A DNA stretch of 64,000 nucleotides, from the NCBI GenBank assembly GCA_946807835.1, contig OX327683.1, positions 12,405,001 to 12,469,000 on the forward strand, written 5' to 3'. A model generated the notes under the pieces. The model did not search any database, was not told where the DNA came from, and saw only the letters and a list, made by a program, of their open reading frames with translations. Within the stretch, counting starts at the first letter, position 1. Every line of letters starts with the position of its first letter. Shown one piece after another: positions 12,386 to 25,345 of this stretch. Source of the stretch: Ailanthus altissimus (taxonomy: Eukaryota > Streptophyta > Magnoliopsida > Sapindales > Simaroubaceae). A program made the translations under genes and the position numbers.

Positions 12386-15140
12386 TGATAGGACTCGACC
12401 TAAGACCTTCTACAGCAAATCCCAGCGGCCCTGCCGGGCATCTCGACAGAAGTTTCTCAGGATATAATTAGGCAAAATGAGAAATTTCTACAAGGCGAAC
12501 CCTTTTTTAGTTTTTGCTATTACTAAGAAAATCTTGTAATATACATGAAAAATACATCATAATTTTTCAAAAAAAACGAGTAGAGTTTTCCCTGTTTTTC
12601 AAAAAATTCATATAAAACTTGCAAAGAAATTTCACTTCTATTTCAAACACTTCTCAATACTACCAATTCGGACCTTCGGTCCTTTCCAAATCAAATCCAA
12701 TACAACTTAATTGTTTCATTTGAATTATAAAATAAGCATAATCATAAAAAGCAAAAACGATCATCATAATATCGAAATCTCTTCTTATTGGTTCAAAACA
12801 TACATACAAATATACATGCCTACAACTATTATGCATAAAGTAAAGGGTGTTATTTAGCACATTTACATGTACAAAAAATGATCTTCAGATTCGGCCCATA
12901 CTCGGTAATAGGAGAATCAGCAGCTTGCGTACCGAGACATGCACCTGGGAAGGGGTGTTTAGAAAACATAAAACACAAAATGAGTGAGCTAAATGAGCTC
13001 AATGAGTGCAATTAAGATTTCAAGTAAAATAACATTTTACATAGATAGCAAATTCTAAAGTACATACAGAAATCATGCTTCTAAAACTGATGTAAAGCTG
13101 TAAAACGGTTTCTAATATCATATGCTAATGAAATCTTGCCTAGCGGGTTTTATCTACTTCTTTAGAAAACAATATCCAGAATCTGTATAACATAATAACT
13201 GTTGTGTGCATATGAATGCATAAATGCTATCGGTAAATCGAAAACTAGTAAAGTCCTCGCTCGACCATTGGTAACCCTAAAGCTCTATACTCACGCAGCG
13301 ACTCAACTAGCACTGCACACGTGAGTAGGTCACGGGGCACCTCAACTAGCAGCACCCGCAATGACATCTCATTGGCTATGCAGCGGAATCATACATCATA
13401 TACATATAGTGAGACAATACCCCGTACATATAGGGCGACTCACATGACTCGACATCTCGACTTCCCGGAGTTAGTGACATACCCCCAAGACCTACCCATA
13501 TGCACGAGATATACCGGCCAGGTCTAATACAATCATCACCACTATAATCTGAGGGTCTAATGGCCTTTAAAACAAATGCAGAAATTTTAAAACTGTTTCT
13601 CAAATCGAACATGTAAAAGCATGTCTATGAATATATATCAAGATCATAAATCATGGTTATACATCGAAAGCTCATAAAACATACATATTCATTATGCGAA
13701 AACATAATAAACGAAAAACAAAAGAAATGGCAGATTTTCACTCACAACCACTTCGCGCTTAATTTCGCTCCCAATTTCTACCCCCGTTACCGCTCTCGGT
13801 TATCTTTATCCACGCGCCATAAATGACATTTCGAACAAAATTGAATGCTAGAATCTCATTTAACTACTAAACGCCTTAATCGGCATACAAAGCCTGGATG
13901 CATACTACTTTCCGATTTTTATTTACGGAGCCATTTAATCTAATCTAACTCACCATCCGGTGCCTTGAAAAATATTGAACGCCTTATAACTTGGTTGGAT
14001 ATAATTGCCCTTCACCTTTTCAAAATGGACAATTATGTCTCATTTTCTTCATTTTTGATTTTTCCATCAACCATATACATTCAATTTACAATATGCACCA
14101 TTTACACACAACAACGCATTCAAAACACCACTCAATCCCTAACTTTCCTAAAGTGGCAGAATTTCACCCTAGGTTCCAACACATTCCTTTTCTCAAATTC
14201 TCGTTCCAATTACAACAAAATCAAGCCAATTTCATTCTAAAGCCCTAATTACAACCAATTAAAGTCTCTACATTCAAATCACCAAAACCCTAATTCTTAC
14301 CTTGCCAATTTCTTCAAATTGATGACTCTTTCAAGCTCCACACTAGAATTCAACTCAATCTAAGCCAAGAATACACACAAGAACATCAATTAAAGCATTC
14401 TTGAAAGCTCATTTATCAAACTCATAAAACAATGCTTTTCTTACCTCTTTTTCTTGAATTTCCACTAATGGAGACTTCAATTGAGCTTAGGGATTGGTAT
14501 GTAACCTTATTTTAGCTTGATTACACATGAAAAATCATGAAGAAAAAAACTAAAATTTCACTGTAGCAGCAGCCCCTTCACCTTGCACGAATTTTGCTCT
14601 CTTTTGCTCTAAATGGTTGCTTTTTGTTCTCTTCAAATTTCTACACACTTCCAACATATATATAATGCTCCCTCAATTGACCATTTTGCCCTTCAACTTA
14701 CTTAAAATTACTAATTTTCCATTAGTTGAAAACTAATTATATAATTAGTTCATTTGTAACTATCTAGTTAGAATAGTCCAAAGAACTAACTAGAATTTTC
14801 AACTTGGCAATCCATGAGATTTCTTCTAATTGGTCCATTCTCTAATATATGGATTATGTTTCTCAACAAAGACTTGTTCCATATATCACCCTTAAATGGA
14901 AATTGATGTAGTAAAGTAGAATTTCCTTTTCCAAGCCAATAGAGAAAAATTCCAAAAATATTTTAGGGTCATCCAGCGCTCCGATCGAGTGTGAAATTAT
15001 CAAATTAGGTCTAATATCTCTCACGTGCACAATAAAGAAAATATTTCTAATAGGGTTAAAATCGAGTAACCCTACGGTGTCTTTATTGCTCTATACTAAA
15101 ATCTAGGTGCCAATACTACTAATAGGGATTGGATATTACA
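12386..15140 (-). mobile_element. Family I solo LTR, 2755 bp, inside the hAT element
   Basis: On the minus strand it runs TGTAATATCC to TCCTATCA. A perfect TSD TAAAA lies at 12381-12385 and 15141-15145. It carries the family core (13270-13540, reverse of the 43010-43330 block) and the start motif TGTAATATCCAATCCC shared with 48635. No gag or pol is inside, so it is a solo LTR. Short plus-strand ORFs within it (for example 13321-13527 and 13965-14248) are shadows of LTR sequence. Confidence 0.92.
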
Positions 15141-15145
15141 TAAAA

Positions 15146-16997
15146 CCTCCAAAGTTTCTAATGCCTATCTTAATCACTTCTCATCCAATATCTTGCCCCC
15201 TAACTAAATGCAGATTTTGATGCTATAGTAGATGTTGTAGTGGATGTTGGAGGTATTAGTATATCTAAAGCCATGATGGATAACATAGAGTAAGCTATTT
15301 TATTTAATTTTCACCATGACAAAATATCAAACCCTCTTTGCTATATCAATATATTTGTTTCAAGTCATAAGCAACAGAAATACCATAACTAGAAACTACA
15401 TTTATTTTATCTTTTAACAAAATAATCTAAGGAGCTCAATCATAAAAAGGCTGCTTATGTGTTTCTTCTATAGCTATAGTTGATCCATATTTATTCTCAT
15501 AAAAAATAAATAACTATGTAATGAAATTATAAATTTCATTAAAATCATAACAAAGTTCAATGTTTAAATTTTTTTAGATCCTAGAAATTAAAATGTTTAC
15601 ACCATACTAATTAATTTTGAGATCTATTATGGTTGCACAAATAAATAATGTAGAAATTTTCCTCAAATACTTTTAAAATTTAATCTCCGTAACAGTCCAT
15701 ATATAAGAAAACATAGGATTATCTCTATATTTCATAAAAACGTCACTAATATACATATGAGTCAAAGTAATAGAAAATAAAGGCTGATACACATGTGAAC
15801 ATACTAATGTACCATTCTTCAAATCATCGTTACTTAGTAGTGTCTTTCATTTTATCATTATAATAATATGTAATATAATCACTAAAACCTATACAAGATT
15901 TCACCATAAAATATATAGCATTCCAATGAGTTTTCACGTTAAGTTTGAACATTCTACTATCTAATCCAAAATTACTTAATACAGTTTTAAATTCTTATAA
16001 TTTAGCAAATGATGAAGTAATAAATTTTATTGATTCTTTATTTTTTTATTTGAGAATTAATTATATTTAAATCATCTTGAATAATTAATTTAAGAATATG
16101 ACAAAAACACTTCAAATAAAAAAAACTTGAACCACGTACAAGTGTTAATTGAATTGAAAATAAATCTATAACAACAATATTTGTACTTGTATTATCAAAA
16201 ATAATATTAATAAGTTTGTCAAAAATATAAAATTCTCTAAAAATATTCATTAAAAAATTAAAAACAACAATAGCTGCATGTGGATGTTACAATTCATACA
16301 AAGTAATAATTATTTTTTGCAAAAAATCATGCATTATCAATATAATGTAGTGTAACATAAATATACCCTAAATCATTACTACCCGTCCAATAATCAAAAG
16401 TAACAAAAATACTTTAAATTGTGAGATTTTATCTATTGGTTTTTGTTTACTATCTATAAATACGGTCAAGTTATCATTTTTAATAGTATTTTTAGGAACA
16501 CGAGAGAAGTTGGGTTGAATGTACTTTTTCATAAATTTCTCATACTTTTTGTCTTCAGCGAATGAAAGAGGTTGTTCACCTGCTGTAATGTATCTAGCCA
16601 ATCCAATACATATACGATGTTAATTAGACTAGAATCCAAAAATAATTCCTCCAAAAGCACTTTAGGCAAGTTGAGTTTGAGTTGGCTCATTTAGACCATG
16701 TTTTTGAAAACATGTCTTAGTACGTTGATTCAAAAGCCTAGTGCCATTAATCACTTTGGCATCTATAGGTTTGCCATAAAACTTACAGATAGCTTTTTCT
16801 TCAGTTCTTTCAGAAGTTTGATCTATATGATCCTTCAATGTGAAAAAATTTCAAAAATCTGATGGTCGTCCTGTTTTTTATTTTCGAATACTTTTAATAT
16901 ATTCAATTGTAGAAGCAGAATGACTATTAAAAATTTGTGATGATGAGATTGAAATATCTTCAAATTCATTTAGAGCAATAAGATTGAAGCTATTCAT
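15146..16997 (-). pseudogene. hAT transposase pseudogene (RICESLEEPER-like)
   Basis: Read on the minus strand from ATG at 16997. A BED-type zinc-finger remnant lies near 16840-16680 (FTLKDHID, then an ERTEEKAICKFYGK-like stretch ending in a C/H remnant); the first Cys pair and one His are lost. The next block (16601-16400) includes ARYITAGEQPLSFAED and PKNTIKNDN, matching the conserved LA..I...E.PFSFVE and P.R.TI....+ region of plant hAT transposases. About 16210-16160 is the DNASAND-like region (FDNTSTNIVVIDLF). The C-terminal dimerisation remnant ILDEK...ETLEVL lies at about 15200-15150, immediately before the nested LTR. Many stops and frameshifts occur throughout. It is the only transposase in the element and is not functional. 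Confidence 0.75.
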
Positions 16998-17523
16998 TGT
17001 ATTGATAATAAAAATGTAAATGGATAAATAAAAATTAAAAAATAAATAAATAATTTGAGAGAATATAATTTTTAAAGAGAGTTAAAATAATTTTGGAGAG
17101 AATTTGGGAATTTTTGAGTTGAGTTAAGAAAAGATTGAGAGAGTGAAAAGTATAGAGAGGAAATAGTGAGTTAAGTAGTGTGAAATGATGTAGGGGTAGG
17201 GCGGGGGGGACTGGGTGCCTTTTTTCCCCCCTCTCTCTTTATCGTTGATCAATGGTAAAGTAAAAAAATGATAATAAAACATTTTTAAATGCTGTTGCAT
17301 TTGCAACGTGGGTGCAATATAAGCCTTTTTAAAATTGTTTTTCGACTTTTATTAAAACAAAAACTTTAAAAGATATATAAAATAAATAAGAAATGGTCCA
17401 TAGGCCATGCCCTAAGTTTTTGTGCTTGGTCGACACAGCTCAGAATCCTTTTGTGTCATACTAACCCAGACACAAAAGCACAACTAGACCTATTTTCATG
17501 GGTCGTGCCAACCCGACAAAGTT

Positions 17524-17538
17524 CATTTGCCACCTCTA
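17524..17538 (-). repeat. hAT terminal inverted repeat, right
   Basis: Reads TAGAGGTGGCAAATG on the minus strand. It is adjacent to the 8-bp TSD at 17539-17546. Confidence 0.8.
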
Positions 17539-17546
17539 AACTTAAG

Positions 17547-18155
17547 TGGTTTGTTTTTGTTAAAGGCTATTTTCGTAAATACCTTGGGCTGATTTAGCAA
17601 ATTAATTTAGTAATCTTATACCTTATTATTTTACTCATAAAGAAGTGAAGAAATGTATTAAGCTCTCTTCTTTTAGATTGGTCATGCCTAATATAAATTA
17701 ATTATTTTCATGATTTACAAGGTTTCTTATTTATTTATTTTCACTCGCATTTGCATATTAATGTAAGATAAGAACTTAGAATTTGCATTTAGATGATACC
17801 AAAAAAAAAGAGGGAAAAAAATCAAAATATTGTTTAACAAAGTTGTTTTGGTAATAATTTAGAGAAAATAATAATGAATTTATTTTCTCTTTTTCTTTTG
17901 GAGGAATAATGACTTTGATTTCTTAATCCTCATAAAATATATAACTTTTTGAGTTAGTATTTTATTATATAAGTGTCACAAAAAAAAATACTAAAATTAT
18001 TAAAAATATTTCTCTCCATCTTCATATATATCATTGTGTTTACGCCAACCTAAAAATATACGTAGTAGGCCTATTTGGGTTCTTTCTTTTGTATATTTTA
18101 GTACATGCCCAATTAGGTATGAGGCTCATATTAGGTAGCATAGAAAGTTTTAGTT
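17547..18155. other. Non-coding, nothing recognised
   Basis: AT-rich DNA between the hAT element and the candidate copia LTR. No supportable ORF or element boundary was found. Confidence 0.45.
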
Positions 18156-18526
18156 TGTTAGAATACTTTTTCCTTTCAAATTAGGATTAGAATAGGGTTT
18201 TTAGAAGTATATATATATATGCTTAATTCTTCATTGTAATCAATCATTCAACTCAATAAGACAATAGTATAATTTTCTCTTAATTTAACTTTTTTTTTCT
18301 TATTTTCAACCCAAGATCCTGGTCCTTACTTGTTATTTTTCATAGTCTTACTGTTGAACTTTGCCTATCATTCCCCACGAAGTATTCAAATCTACAGTTT
18401 GCTTGCTATCTCACAGCTCAGGTTTATCCTAAGCCTTGCTTGCTGTAAGACAAATTTGACTTTGCCTTGTTTGGTGAAACTTAATCTCAGTTCTTTGTGA
18501 ATTTAAAGTAATCTATCATTCTAGCA
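18156..18526 (+). mobile_element. Candidate small copia-like solo LTR
   Basis: It starts TGTTAGAATAC and contains TTAGGATTAGAATAGGG, a TATA-rich stretch (ATATATATATATGC near 18205), and TTCATTGTAATCAATCATTC followed by CAATAA-type signals, the usual arrangement of short plant copia LTRs. It could end at CTAGCA (18526), just before the Athila element, but no matching TSD was found. The right boundary is therefore unsure. Confidence 0.35.
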
Positions 18527-18531
18527 GGACA

Positions 18532-19723
18532 TGATAAATACTTGAAAATGTATATTTATTAAAAGCTTCAATCATCATTTTACATTTAGAATACTACTAA
18601 TTTCAGCATTGTTTTGTAGTTTTAGAATAGAAATAAAGTGTTGTCCTTAATTTGTGATTAATGAATATATTTTCTTAGGTTTAGTAAAATAGACATAACT
18701 CCCAATCTAAAATTTGAAATGAAGAAATTCTTAAACTTGGAAAAGCATGACTCAATCCTACAAAAAAATTGATGAATAACCAAAAGCCCAAATCCAACAT
18801 ATCATGGATTGAAATTAGGATACAATAAAGCTGAACTGTAAGCTACGCTCAACCTAACCCACCTTCGGTGTTTGCATTGTATCCCACAAAATACGTATCC
18901 AATTAGTATGATTCTAGAAGTTACAGAAATATTAGTCAATTATCTATAACTCTTCTATTGTTCATCAAGTCTAATTTGGCCAGCTTCATCATCAAAAGGG
19001 CATTGCAAATTCGATGGATGGTTTGGTAGCCAACAATATAGAAGATTTAGTCAAACTAGAATAGTTTCCTTATATTTGCCTATTTAAGGACACCCTTGGT
19101 GGAAGGGGGGCATCTCAATTTTGTTATTTTGTAATCAATAGATCACTTTTCATTGTATTTTATTTCCTCAAATTATGTTGTTCTAATCTCCTAGCTAAGT
19201 CGATGAGTGAAACACTTAATGGAATTGTTGTTTTGTTTTATTTGATCCTACTTTTGTGTTTCAATGTTTATGATTATTTCAAATATTTTGATTTATCCTT
19301 TATGAAAATATTTTTGGTTTTATTGAAGCCTTGATTCATTATAGACTAAAGGTACAATGAATGCTTGGAAAGATCTTCTATATATCAACTTATTCTTACA
19401 AATGATGTTTTCAAATAATTGAAAAGCCTTTCTCAAATGAGTAAGTAGGATTAAAGATCTCTACTACAATCCAAATAAGTGTGGATCTCTAATGCATTAG
19501 TGTTCTTTTAAGTAATTCTTAATTTATATTCGATAGCCTTTTCTTTTAAAATCAACCAACATTCATTCATCATTGGATACAAAAATTCATCACTTTTAAT
19601 CATTCATATATTAACCTTTGCTCTTGGTGATCACTCTATGTGGATACAATACTCAGACTCTCGAGTTAAATACTATAATTAAGACAACTTATGTTTGGGT
19701 AAAATAATATTTGAGTTGTAGCA
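18532..19723 (+). repeat. E1 5' LTR
   Basis: It starts TGATAAATACTTGAAAATG and ends GTTGTAGCA directly before the PBS. It aligns throughout with 29332-30778, including GTGTTGTCCTTAATTTGTG and GCATGACTCAATCCTAC. It is about 240 bp shorter than the 3' LTR because it lacks that LTR's tandem duplication. Confidence 0.88.
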
Positions 19724-19729
19724 AATTTT

Positions 19730-19747
19730 TTGCACCGTTGTCTGGGA
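19730..19747 (+). other. Primer-binding site (tRNA-Asp type)
   Basis: TTGCACCGTTGTCTGGGA, six bases after the LTR end, matches 14 of 18 positions of the TGGCGCCGTTGCCGGGGA site, complementary to tRNA-Asp, used by many Athila elements. At least three of the four differences are transitions or simple decay. Confidence 0.75.
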
Positions 19748-20134
19748 GTGAAATTAACTAAAAATAATTGATTTTTGTTTTCATGGAAGGCTAAGCCTTC
19801 TACCTTGTTTTACTTTAATTATTAGTTTTATTTGTTATTTTTATTTTGCTATGGTTAGTTTTACTTAACCACCTACCTTTTGTTTACTAATATTTTATTA
19901 TTCTAATCTAACATTAACTAATCTAATTTTTACTTACTCCTCTAACATTTATTTTATTGTCGGCTTTTCTATCTAATTTGCTTTTATATTTATTATTTTT
20001 TCCTCTCTCTTGTTTATAGCATTTGTTATTATTGTATTTTATTTTTCTTTATATGAGTGGCTGATTTTGAGATCTTATGTCTCATCATTTGATGAAAGGT
20101 AATTACGAAACTCTCTTTGATAGGTTACTTGAAT
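19748..20134 (+). other. E1 untranslated leader, left of the nested LTR
   Basis: T-rich non-coding leader between the PBS and gag, typical for Athila. No ORF is present. The site of the nested LTR insertion is at 20135. Confidence 0.6.
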
Positions 20135-20139
20135 CTATT

Positions 20140-22926
20140 TGTAATGTCCAATCCTTATTAATAGTGTAGATACCTAGATTCGGTTTTTAGCGATAAAGGC
20201 ACCGTAGGGTTACCCGATTTTAACCCTATTAGAAATATATTTTTTTATGGTGCGTTTGAGAGATATTAGACCTAATTTGGTAATTTCACACTTGGTTGGA
20301 GCATTGGACGACCATAGAATATTTTTGAAAAGTTTCTCTATTGGCTTAAAAAAGGAAATTTTAATTTACTACATGAATTTTCATTTAAGGGTTATGCATG
20401 GAACAAGCCTTTGTTGAGAAACACAATCCATATGTTAGAGAATGGACTAATTAGAGGCAATTTCATGGATTGCCAAGTTTGAAGTCTGGTTAGTTCCTTT
20501 GATTATTCTAACCAAATAGTTACAAAGGAACCAATTAAATACTTACTTTATAACCAATGGCAAATTAGAAATTTAGAGTAATTTGAGGGCAAATTGGATA
20601 GTTAAGAGAGCACTATATAAAGGTGGAAGTGTATAGAATTTCGGAAAGATGAAAGCAAAACCTATTAGAGCAAAAGAGGAGCAAAAATTCGGCCAAGTGA
20701 AGAGGGGTGCTGCTATAGTAAAACCCAAAGTTATTTCATATTTTTCATGCTTTTTCAAGCTAAAATAAAGCCAAACACAAGTTCTTAAGATCAATTGAAG
20801 TTTCCATTAGTGAAAATTCAAGGAAAAGAGGTAAGAAAAACATTGTTTTATAATGATGATGTGTGAATTTTTAAGATTGCTTCAATTGATATTTTTGTGG
20901 GAATTATTGATGTAGGTTGAGTTGAATTGAAGTGTGGTGTTTAAAGAACTTGTCAAAGTAAAGGAATTAGTAAGGTAAGAATTAGGGTTTGGTGTGAATT
21001 TGATGTAGAAACTTCAATTGAATGTTATTAGGGCATTAGAATGAAATTGGTTTGATTTTGATGCCATTGGAGTAAGAAATTAATGAAAAGAAATGTGTTG
21101 GGTGGAGGAAGTAAATTTGGTCACATAGGGAATTTTAGGGTTTGAGTTGTATTTTGGTTAAATTGTTGTGTATGAATGATTTTTTGTGTCAATAGGATGT
21201 ATATGGTTGATGAAAAATAAAAAATAAAGAAAATAGGACATAATTATTCTTTATGATAAGGTGAAGGAAAATTATGTCCAATCAAATATATAGGGTGTTA
21301 AGCAATTTTCAGGGCGTCGATTGGTGAATTAGATAAGATTGAATTACTTCGTAAATGAAAATCGGAAAGTAGTATCCATCTGGGTTTTGTAAGCCGATTA
21401 GGGTGTTTAGTAGTTAAATGAAATTTTGGCGTTTGTAAAGGTTTTAAATGTCATTTATGGCGTATAGGTGAAGAAAATCGAGACCAGTAACGGAAGTAGA
21501 AGTTTGGAGCAAATTGAGCTCGGAATGGTTGTGAGTGAAAATTTGTCATTGTTTATCTTTCATTTAATATGTTTCTACATATCAAAATTGTATGTTTTAT
21601 GTGGTTATAATGCATAAACATAATTTACGATTTTGATATATATATATCCATAGATATGCATTTACATGTTCAGTTTAAGAAACAATTTTAAAACTACTAT
21701 ATTAGTTTCAAAGACCATTGGTACCCTCAAATTATAATGGTGGTGATGGTTTAAGACCCAATCGGTATATCCTGTACACATGGGCAGATATTAGAAGGTG
21801 TGTCACTAACACCGGGAAGTCAAGTTCTCGAGTCATGTGAGTCGCTCTATCTGTACGGGATTTTGTCTTGCTATATGTAGGCAATGTAGGATTCCGCTGT
21901 ATAGCCAGTGAGATGTCTTGATATGTCACAGTGAGTGTTGCTAGTTAAGACGCCCCATGACCTACTCACGTTATGCGGTGCTAGTTAAGTCTCTATGTGA
22001 GTATAGAGCTTTAGGATTACCATTGGTACAGTTTAGAAAGAAAATGACCAAGCGAGGGCTTTAATAGTTTTTGAGCTACTGAATACATCTTACGCATTTA
22101 TATATGTACATACTAGTTATTATGTCTTATAGATTTTGATATTATTTTTTGAAGATGTAAATAAAACCCGTTCGAGAAGATTTCATCAGCATATGATGTG
22201 AGAAACCATTTTACAACTTTATAAAAGTTTTAGAAGCATGATATATACATGTCTTTTAGAATTTAATATCTATGCATAATTTTATTTTATTTTAAAACTT
22301 AAATGCACTCACTAAACTCCTTTAGCTTACTCATTTTATGTTTTATATTTCCTAACCCTCTCCAGGTACAGGCCTCGGTGCGTAAGTTGCTGATTCTCAC
22401 ACGACTGATTAGTGGCCCAGTCGAACGATCATTTTGTAAATGTAAATGTACTAAGTAGCACTCTTTTTGCTTTCTACATAGTAGTTATAGACTTGTGTAT
22501 TTTGTAAATATGTTTTCGACAAACAAGAAGAGGTTTCGATACGATGATGATCGTTTCACTTTTTATTAGTATACCAATTTATGATCAAAATGAAAATTTT
22601 GAGTTTGAATTTGGTTGTGAGAAGGATCGGAGGTCCTATTTGGAAGTATTGAAAAGCTGGTTGACATAGAAGTGAAAGGTTTCTTGCAGGTTTTATATGG
22701 GTTTTTTAGAAAAATAAGGGAAACTTTGTTCCTTTTTTTTATTTATAAATTTAATAAGTTATTTTCATGTATATTCTAGAATTTTTTCAATAATAGTAAG
22801 AATTAAAAAGGGGTTCACCTCGTGAAATTTCTCAAATTTCACAGTTAGATTCTGAGGAACTTTTGTTGAGGTGCCCCGCAAAGCCGCTGGAATCTATAGT
22901 AGAGGTTCTTAGGGTGGGTCCTGTCA
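20140..22926 (+). mobile_element. Family I solo LTR, 2787 bp, inside the E1 leader
   Basis: Runs TGTAATGTCCAATCC to GTCCTGTCA. The flanking pentamers CTATT (20135-20139) and CTCTT (22927-22931) match at 4 of 5 bases. A TATA box (CACTATATAAAGG, about 20610) lies roughly 470 bp from the start, so U3 is short and R plus U5 exceed 2 kb. The family core is at 21720-22030. It lacks internal coding and is therefore a solo LTR. Confidence 0.88.
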
Positions 22927-22967
22927 CTCTTTCTTCCTCTCATTCTTCATCAAACACATCATACACC

Positions 22968-24300
22968 ATGGCCGATAATGAAACTATACACGAAGATCAT
23001 GTTAATGCACCCATCTGAACCATGCGAGAATACTTGCAACCTCCTTAGAACTTTACACCCTCATGCTTCATTTTCTATTGAATGCCAATAATTTCAAATT
23101 TAAGTCTGGTATGATTCCCTTAATTCTAAATTTTCATGGCTTAGAATCGAAAAGTCCATACTTACATTGGAAGGAATTTGAGGAAGTTTGTAATACATTT
23201 AATTACCAAGGATGTAGTGAAGAAATAATTAGGCTTAAGTTGTTTTCATTTTCATTGAAAGACAAACCAAAAACTTGGCTTAGTTCTTTAAAATCAAGGT
23301 GAATAGGTACTTGGCAAGAAATGCAATGTTAATTTTTAAAAAAAGTTTTTCCAACACATAAAATCAATGCTTTGAAAAGACAAATTCAATTTTTCTCAAA
23401 AGGAAAATGAAACATACTTTCAATGTCAGGAAAGATTCAAAGACTTGTTACATTTTTGTCCACATCATGGTTTTCAAAAATGGTTTAATTCCCGAGACTA
23501 AACAATTCATAAAAACCATATGTAATGGAGAATTTCTAGATAAAGATCAAGATGAGGCATTTGATTATTTGGATCATTTATCAAAAAATTCTTAAAATTG
23601 GAAAATTACTAGTTCTATCAATTCAATTAGATTTAATCTTGCAAGTTATAGTGGAGGAAAATATCAATTGAGTTGAGAACATGATTTCAGTGCTAGGGTA
23701 GCTAGTTTGGCTAGGAAAGTGGAAGCCATGAAAATGAGGAAACTAAGGGAGACCAAATCCATCCTTACTAAAGAAGTTAGTGGTATTTGTAACATTGTTG
23801 GTCATCCCAAAAATGTGTGCCCAAATCTTCTGATCTTTAAAGAATCCATGCATAAGCAAGTGAATGCCACGAATTATACTAACAAAGCTTTCCCATCCCA
23901 TTACTTCAACACGTACAACCTAAATTGAAGAAACCATCCAAATTTCTGTTGGAGAAATGATAACAATGTCCAAACATAACATCAACAAAAGTCTTCAAAT
24001 CCTCCTCCATATCACTCACTAAACATAAAAATCCTTAAGAAGACATTGCAAGCATTCAAGCGTGAGCAATCAAGATTTAATGATCAGACTTCAGGGGCCA
24101 TAAATGAGATCAAGAGTACACTTTCTAATCTGACATCTTTTGTACAAAGTCAAAAAAAGGATAAGTTTCCTCCTCAGCCTAAACCTAATCCCTAAAGTCA
24201 ATTCAATGTAAATGAATCTTGTGGAAAATAAAAATCACTTGAAAATATCAATAACATCACAACACTTTATAGTGGTAAGGTTATTGATAAAACTCTTCCT
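22968..24300 (+). pseudogene. gag: E1 gag pseudogene
   Basis: ATG at 22968 opens MADNETIHEDHVNAPI, followed by MREYLQPP, the usual N-terminus of Athila-type gag. The capsid-like region is well preserved in 23063-23302 (FHGLESKSPYLHWKEFEEV, then KLFSFSLKDKPKTWL) and 23407-23595 (ETKQFIKTICNGEF, DEAFDYLDHL). A degraded CCHC knuckle lies near 23780-23825 (GICNIVGHPKNVCP, first Cys lost). At least five stops or frameshifts interrupt it. In an intact element this protein would form the particle that packages the RNA. Identification is by recognised family motifs. Confidence 0.85.
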
Positions 24301-25345
24301 TAAAAAAAGATGAACCTAAACCACTCGAAAGTAGAAATTGAGAAGAAAAAAGGGTCAAAGCCTTTTGAGAGAGAAGAGTGTCCAATTCTTACCTCATTTC
24401 CTCAAAGATTGAAACCAATTAAAAAGTTGAACCTAAATTCTGACATCTATGAACTTTTCAAGCAAGTCAAAATAAATATCCCTTTGTTGGATGCAATAAA
24501 ACAAGTCCTATCTTATGCCAATTTTTTGAAAGATTTGTGCATGGTTAAAAGAAAGCTTAATGTTTGAAAAAAAAGGATTTTTGACCGAGAGTGTAAGTTC
24601 AATCATTCAACAAAACACTCCTCCAAAATACAAGAATCTTAGATGTTCAACCATTTTTTGTGTGACTGGTAATTTTAGGATTGACCGTGCATTGGTTGAT
24701 TTAGGAGCTAGTGCTAATGTTTTGCCTTATGCTGTTTATGAGCATTAAGAATTTGGTAAGCTCAAACCTACTCCAATCATTCTTTAACTTGCTGATAGAA
24801 GTGTGAAAGTTTCAAGAGTAGTAGTGGAAGATGTGCTTGTTCAAACTGATAAATTTTATTTTCATATTGATTTTATTGTTTTAGACATACTTGTTTTGAA
24901 CTTGAATGCTCAAATTTCAGTCATTCTAGGTTGTCAATTCCTTGCAACTTCTAATGTTTTAATTAATTGTAGAAATAGTTTGTTGAAACTATCATTTGGT
25001 AATATGACTTGTGAACTGAATGTGTTTAATATTTTCAAGCAATTTTGGGATGATAATAATGTGCATGAAGTTAATCTAATTGAAGAACTAGTACATAATG
25101 AATTTAATATCTATTCTTCTAGTAACGATTATGAAATGGAAAAGAAAACAATTATGAAACACATTTTTCTTCACAGGTTTTTGGAATAGATAAGCGGAGA
25201 CCAAGATTTAAAGAATTACCACAAAATACAAATGCTACCTTGCCATTAAATGTGCAACTACCGAAACTTAAATTGAAGCCATTGCCATCTCTTCTCAAAT
25301 ATTCATTTTTAGGTGAAAATGAAAATTTTCCAGTTGTGATGAATT
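24301..25345 (+). pseudogene. pro: E1 protease region pseudogene
   Basis: The frame at 24310-24567 holds the pre-protease segment (CPILTSFPQRLKP, then FKQVKINIPLLDAIKQV). The frame at 24560-24748 contains the aspartic protease site ALVDLGASANVLPY, with the catalytic DLGAS at 24698-24712. The fold continues in 24803-25189 (FYFHIDFIVLDI, ILGCQFLATSNVLI). Breaks separate all three. The end (SLLKYSFLGENENFPVV, about 25290-25340) is the segment that normally leads into reverse transcriptase, but RT does not follow. Confidence 0.8.

Larger units (their letters stand above)
11692..17538 (-). mobile_element. hAT DNA transposon, decayed, split by a solo LTR
   Basis: The left end TAAAGGTTGCAAATG and the right end (minus strand) TAGAGGTGGCAAATG are inverted repeats. 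They are flanked by 8-bp sequences TACTTAAG (11684-11691) and AACTTAAG (17539-17546) that match at 7 of 8 bases, the TSD length expected for hAT. Subterminal GGCACGAC-like motifs occur at both ends. Without the nested LTR (12386-15140) the element is about 3.1 kb, a normal size for an autonomous hAT. Its transposase is read on the minus strand and is riddled with stops. Confidence 0.85.

Noticed and set aside
13965..14248. Two overlapping plus-strand ORFs of 91 and 85 codons
   Set aside because: Both lie in the family I solo LTR. A near-identical peptide appears from the minus strand of another copy at 49524-49778 simply because the LTR is repeated.
17124..17306. 60-codon minus ORF upstream of the hAT transposase
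   Set aside because: Lies before the transposase ATG in the AT-rich 5' region. No BED finger or transposase motif.
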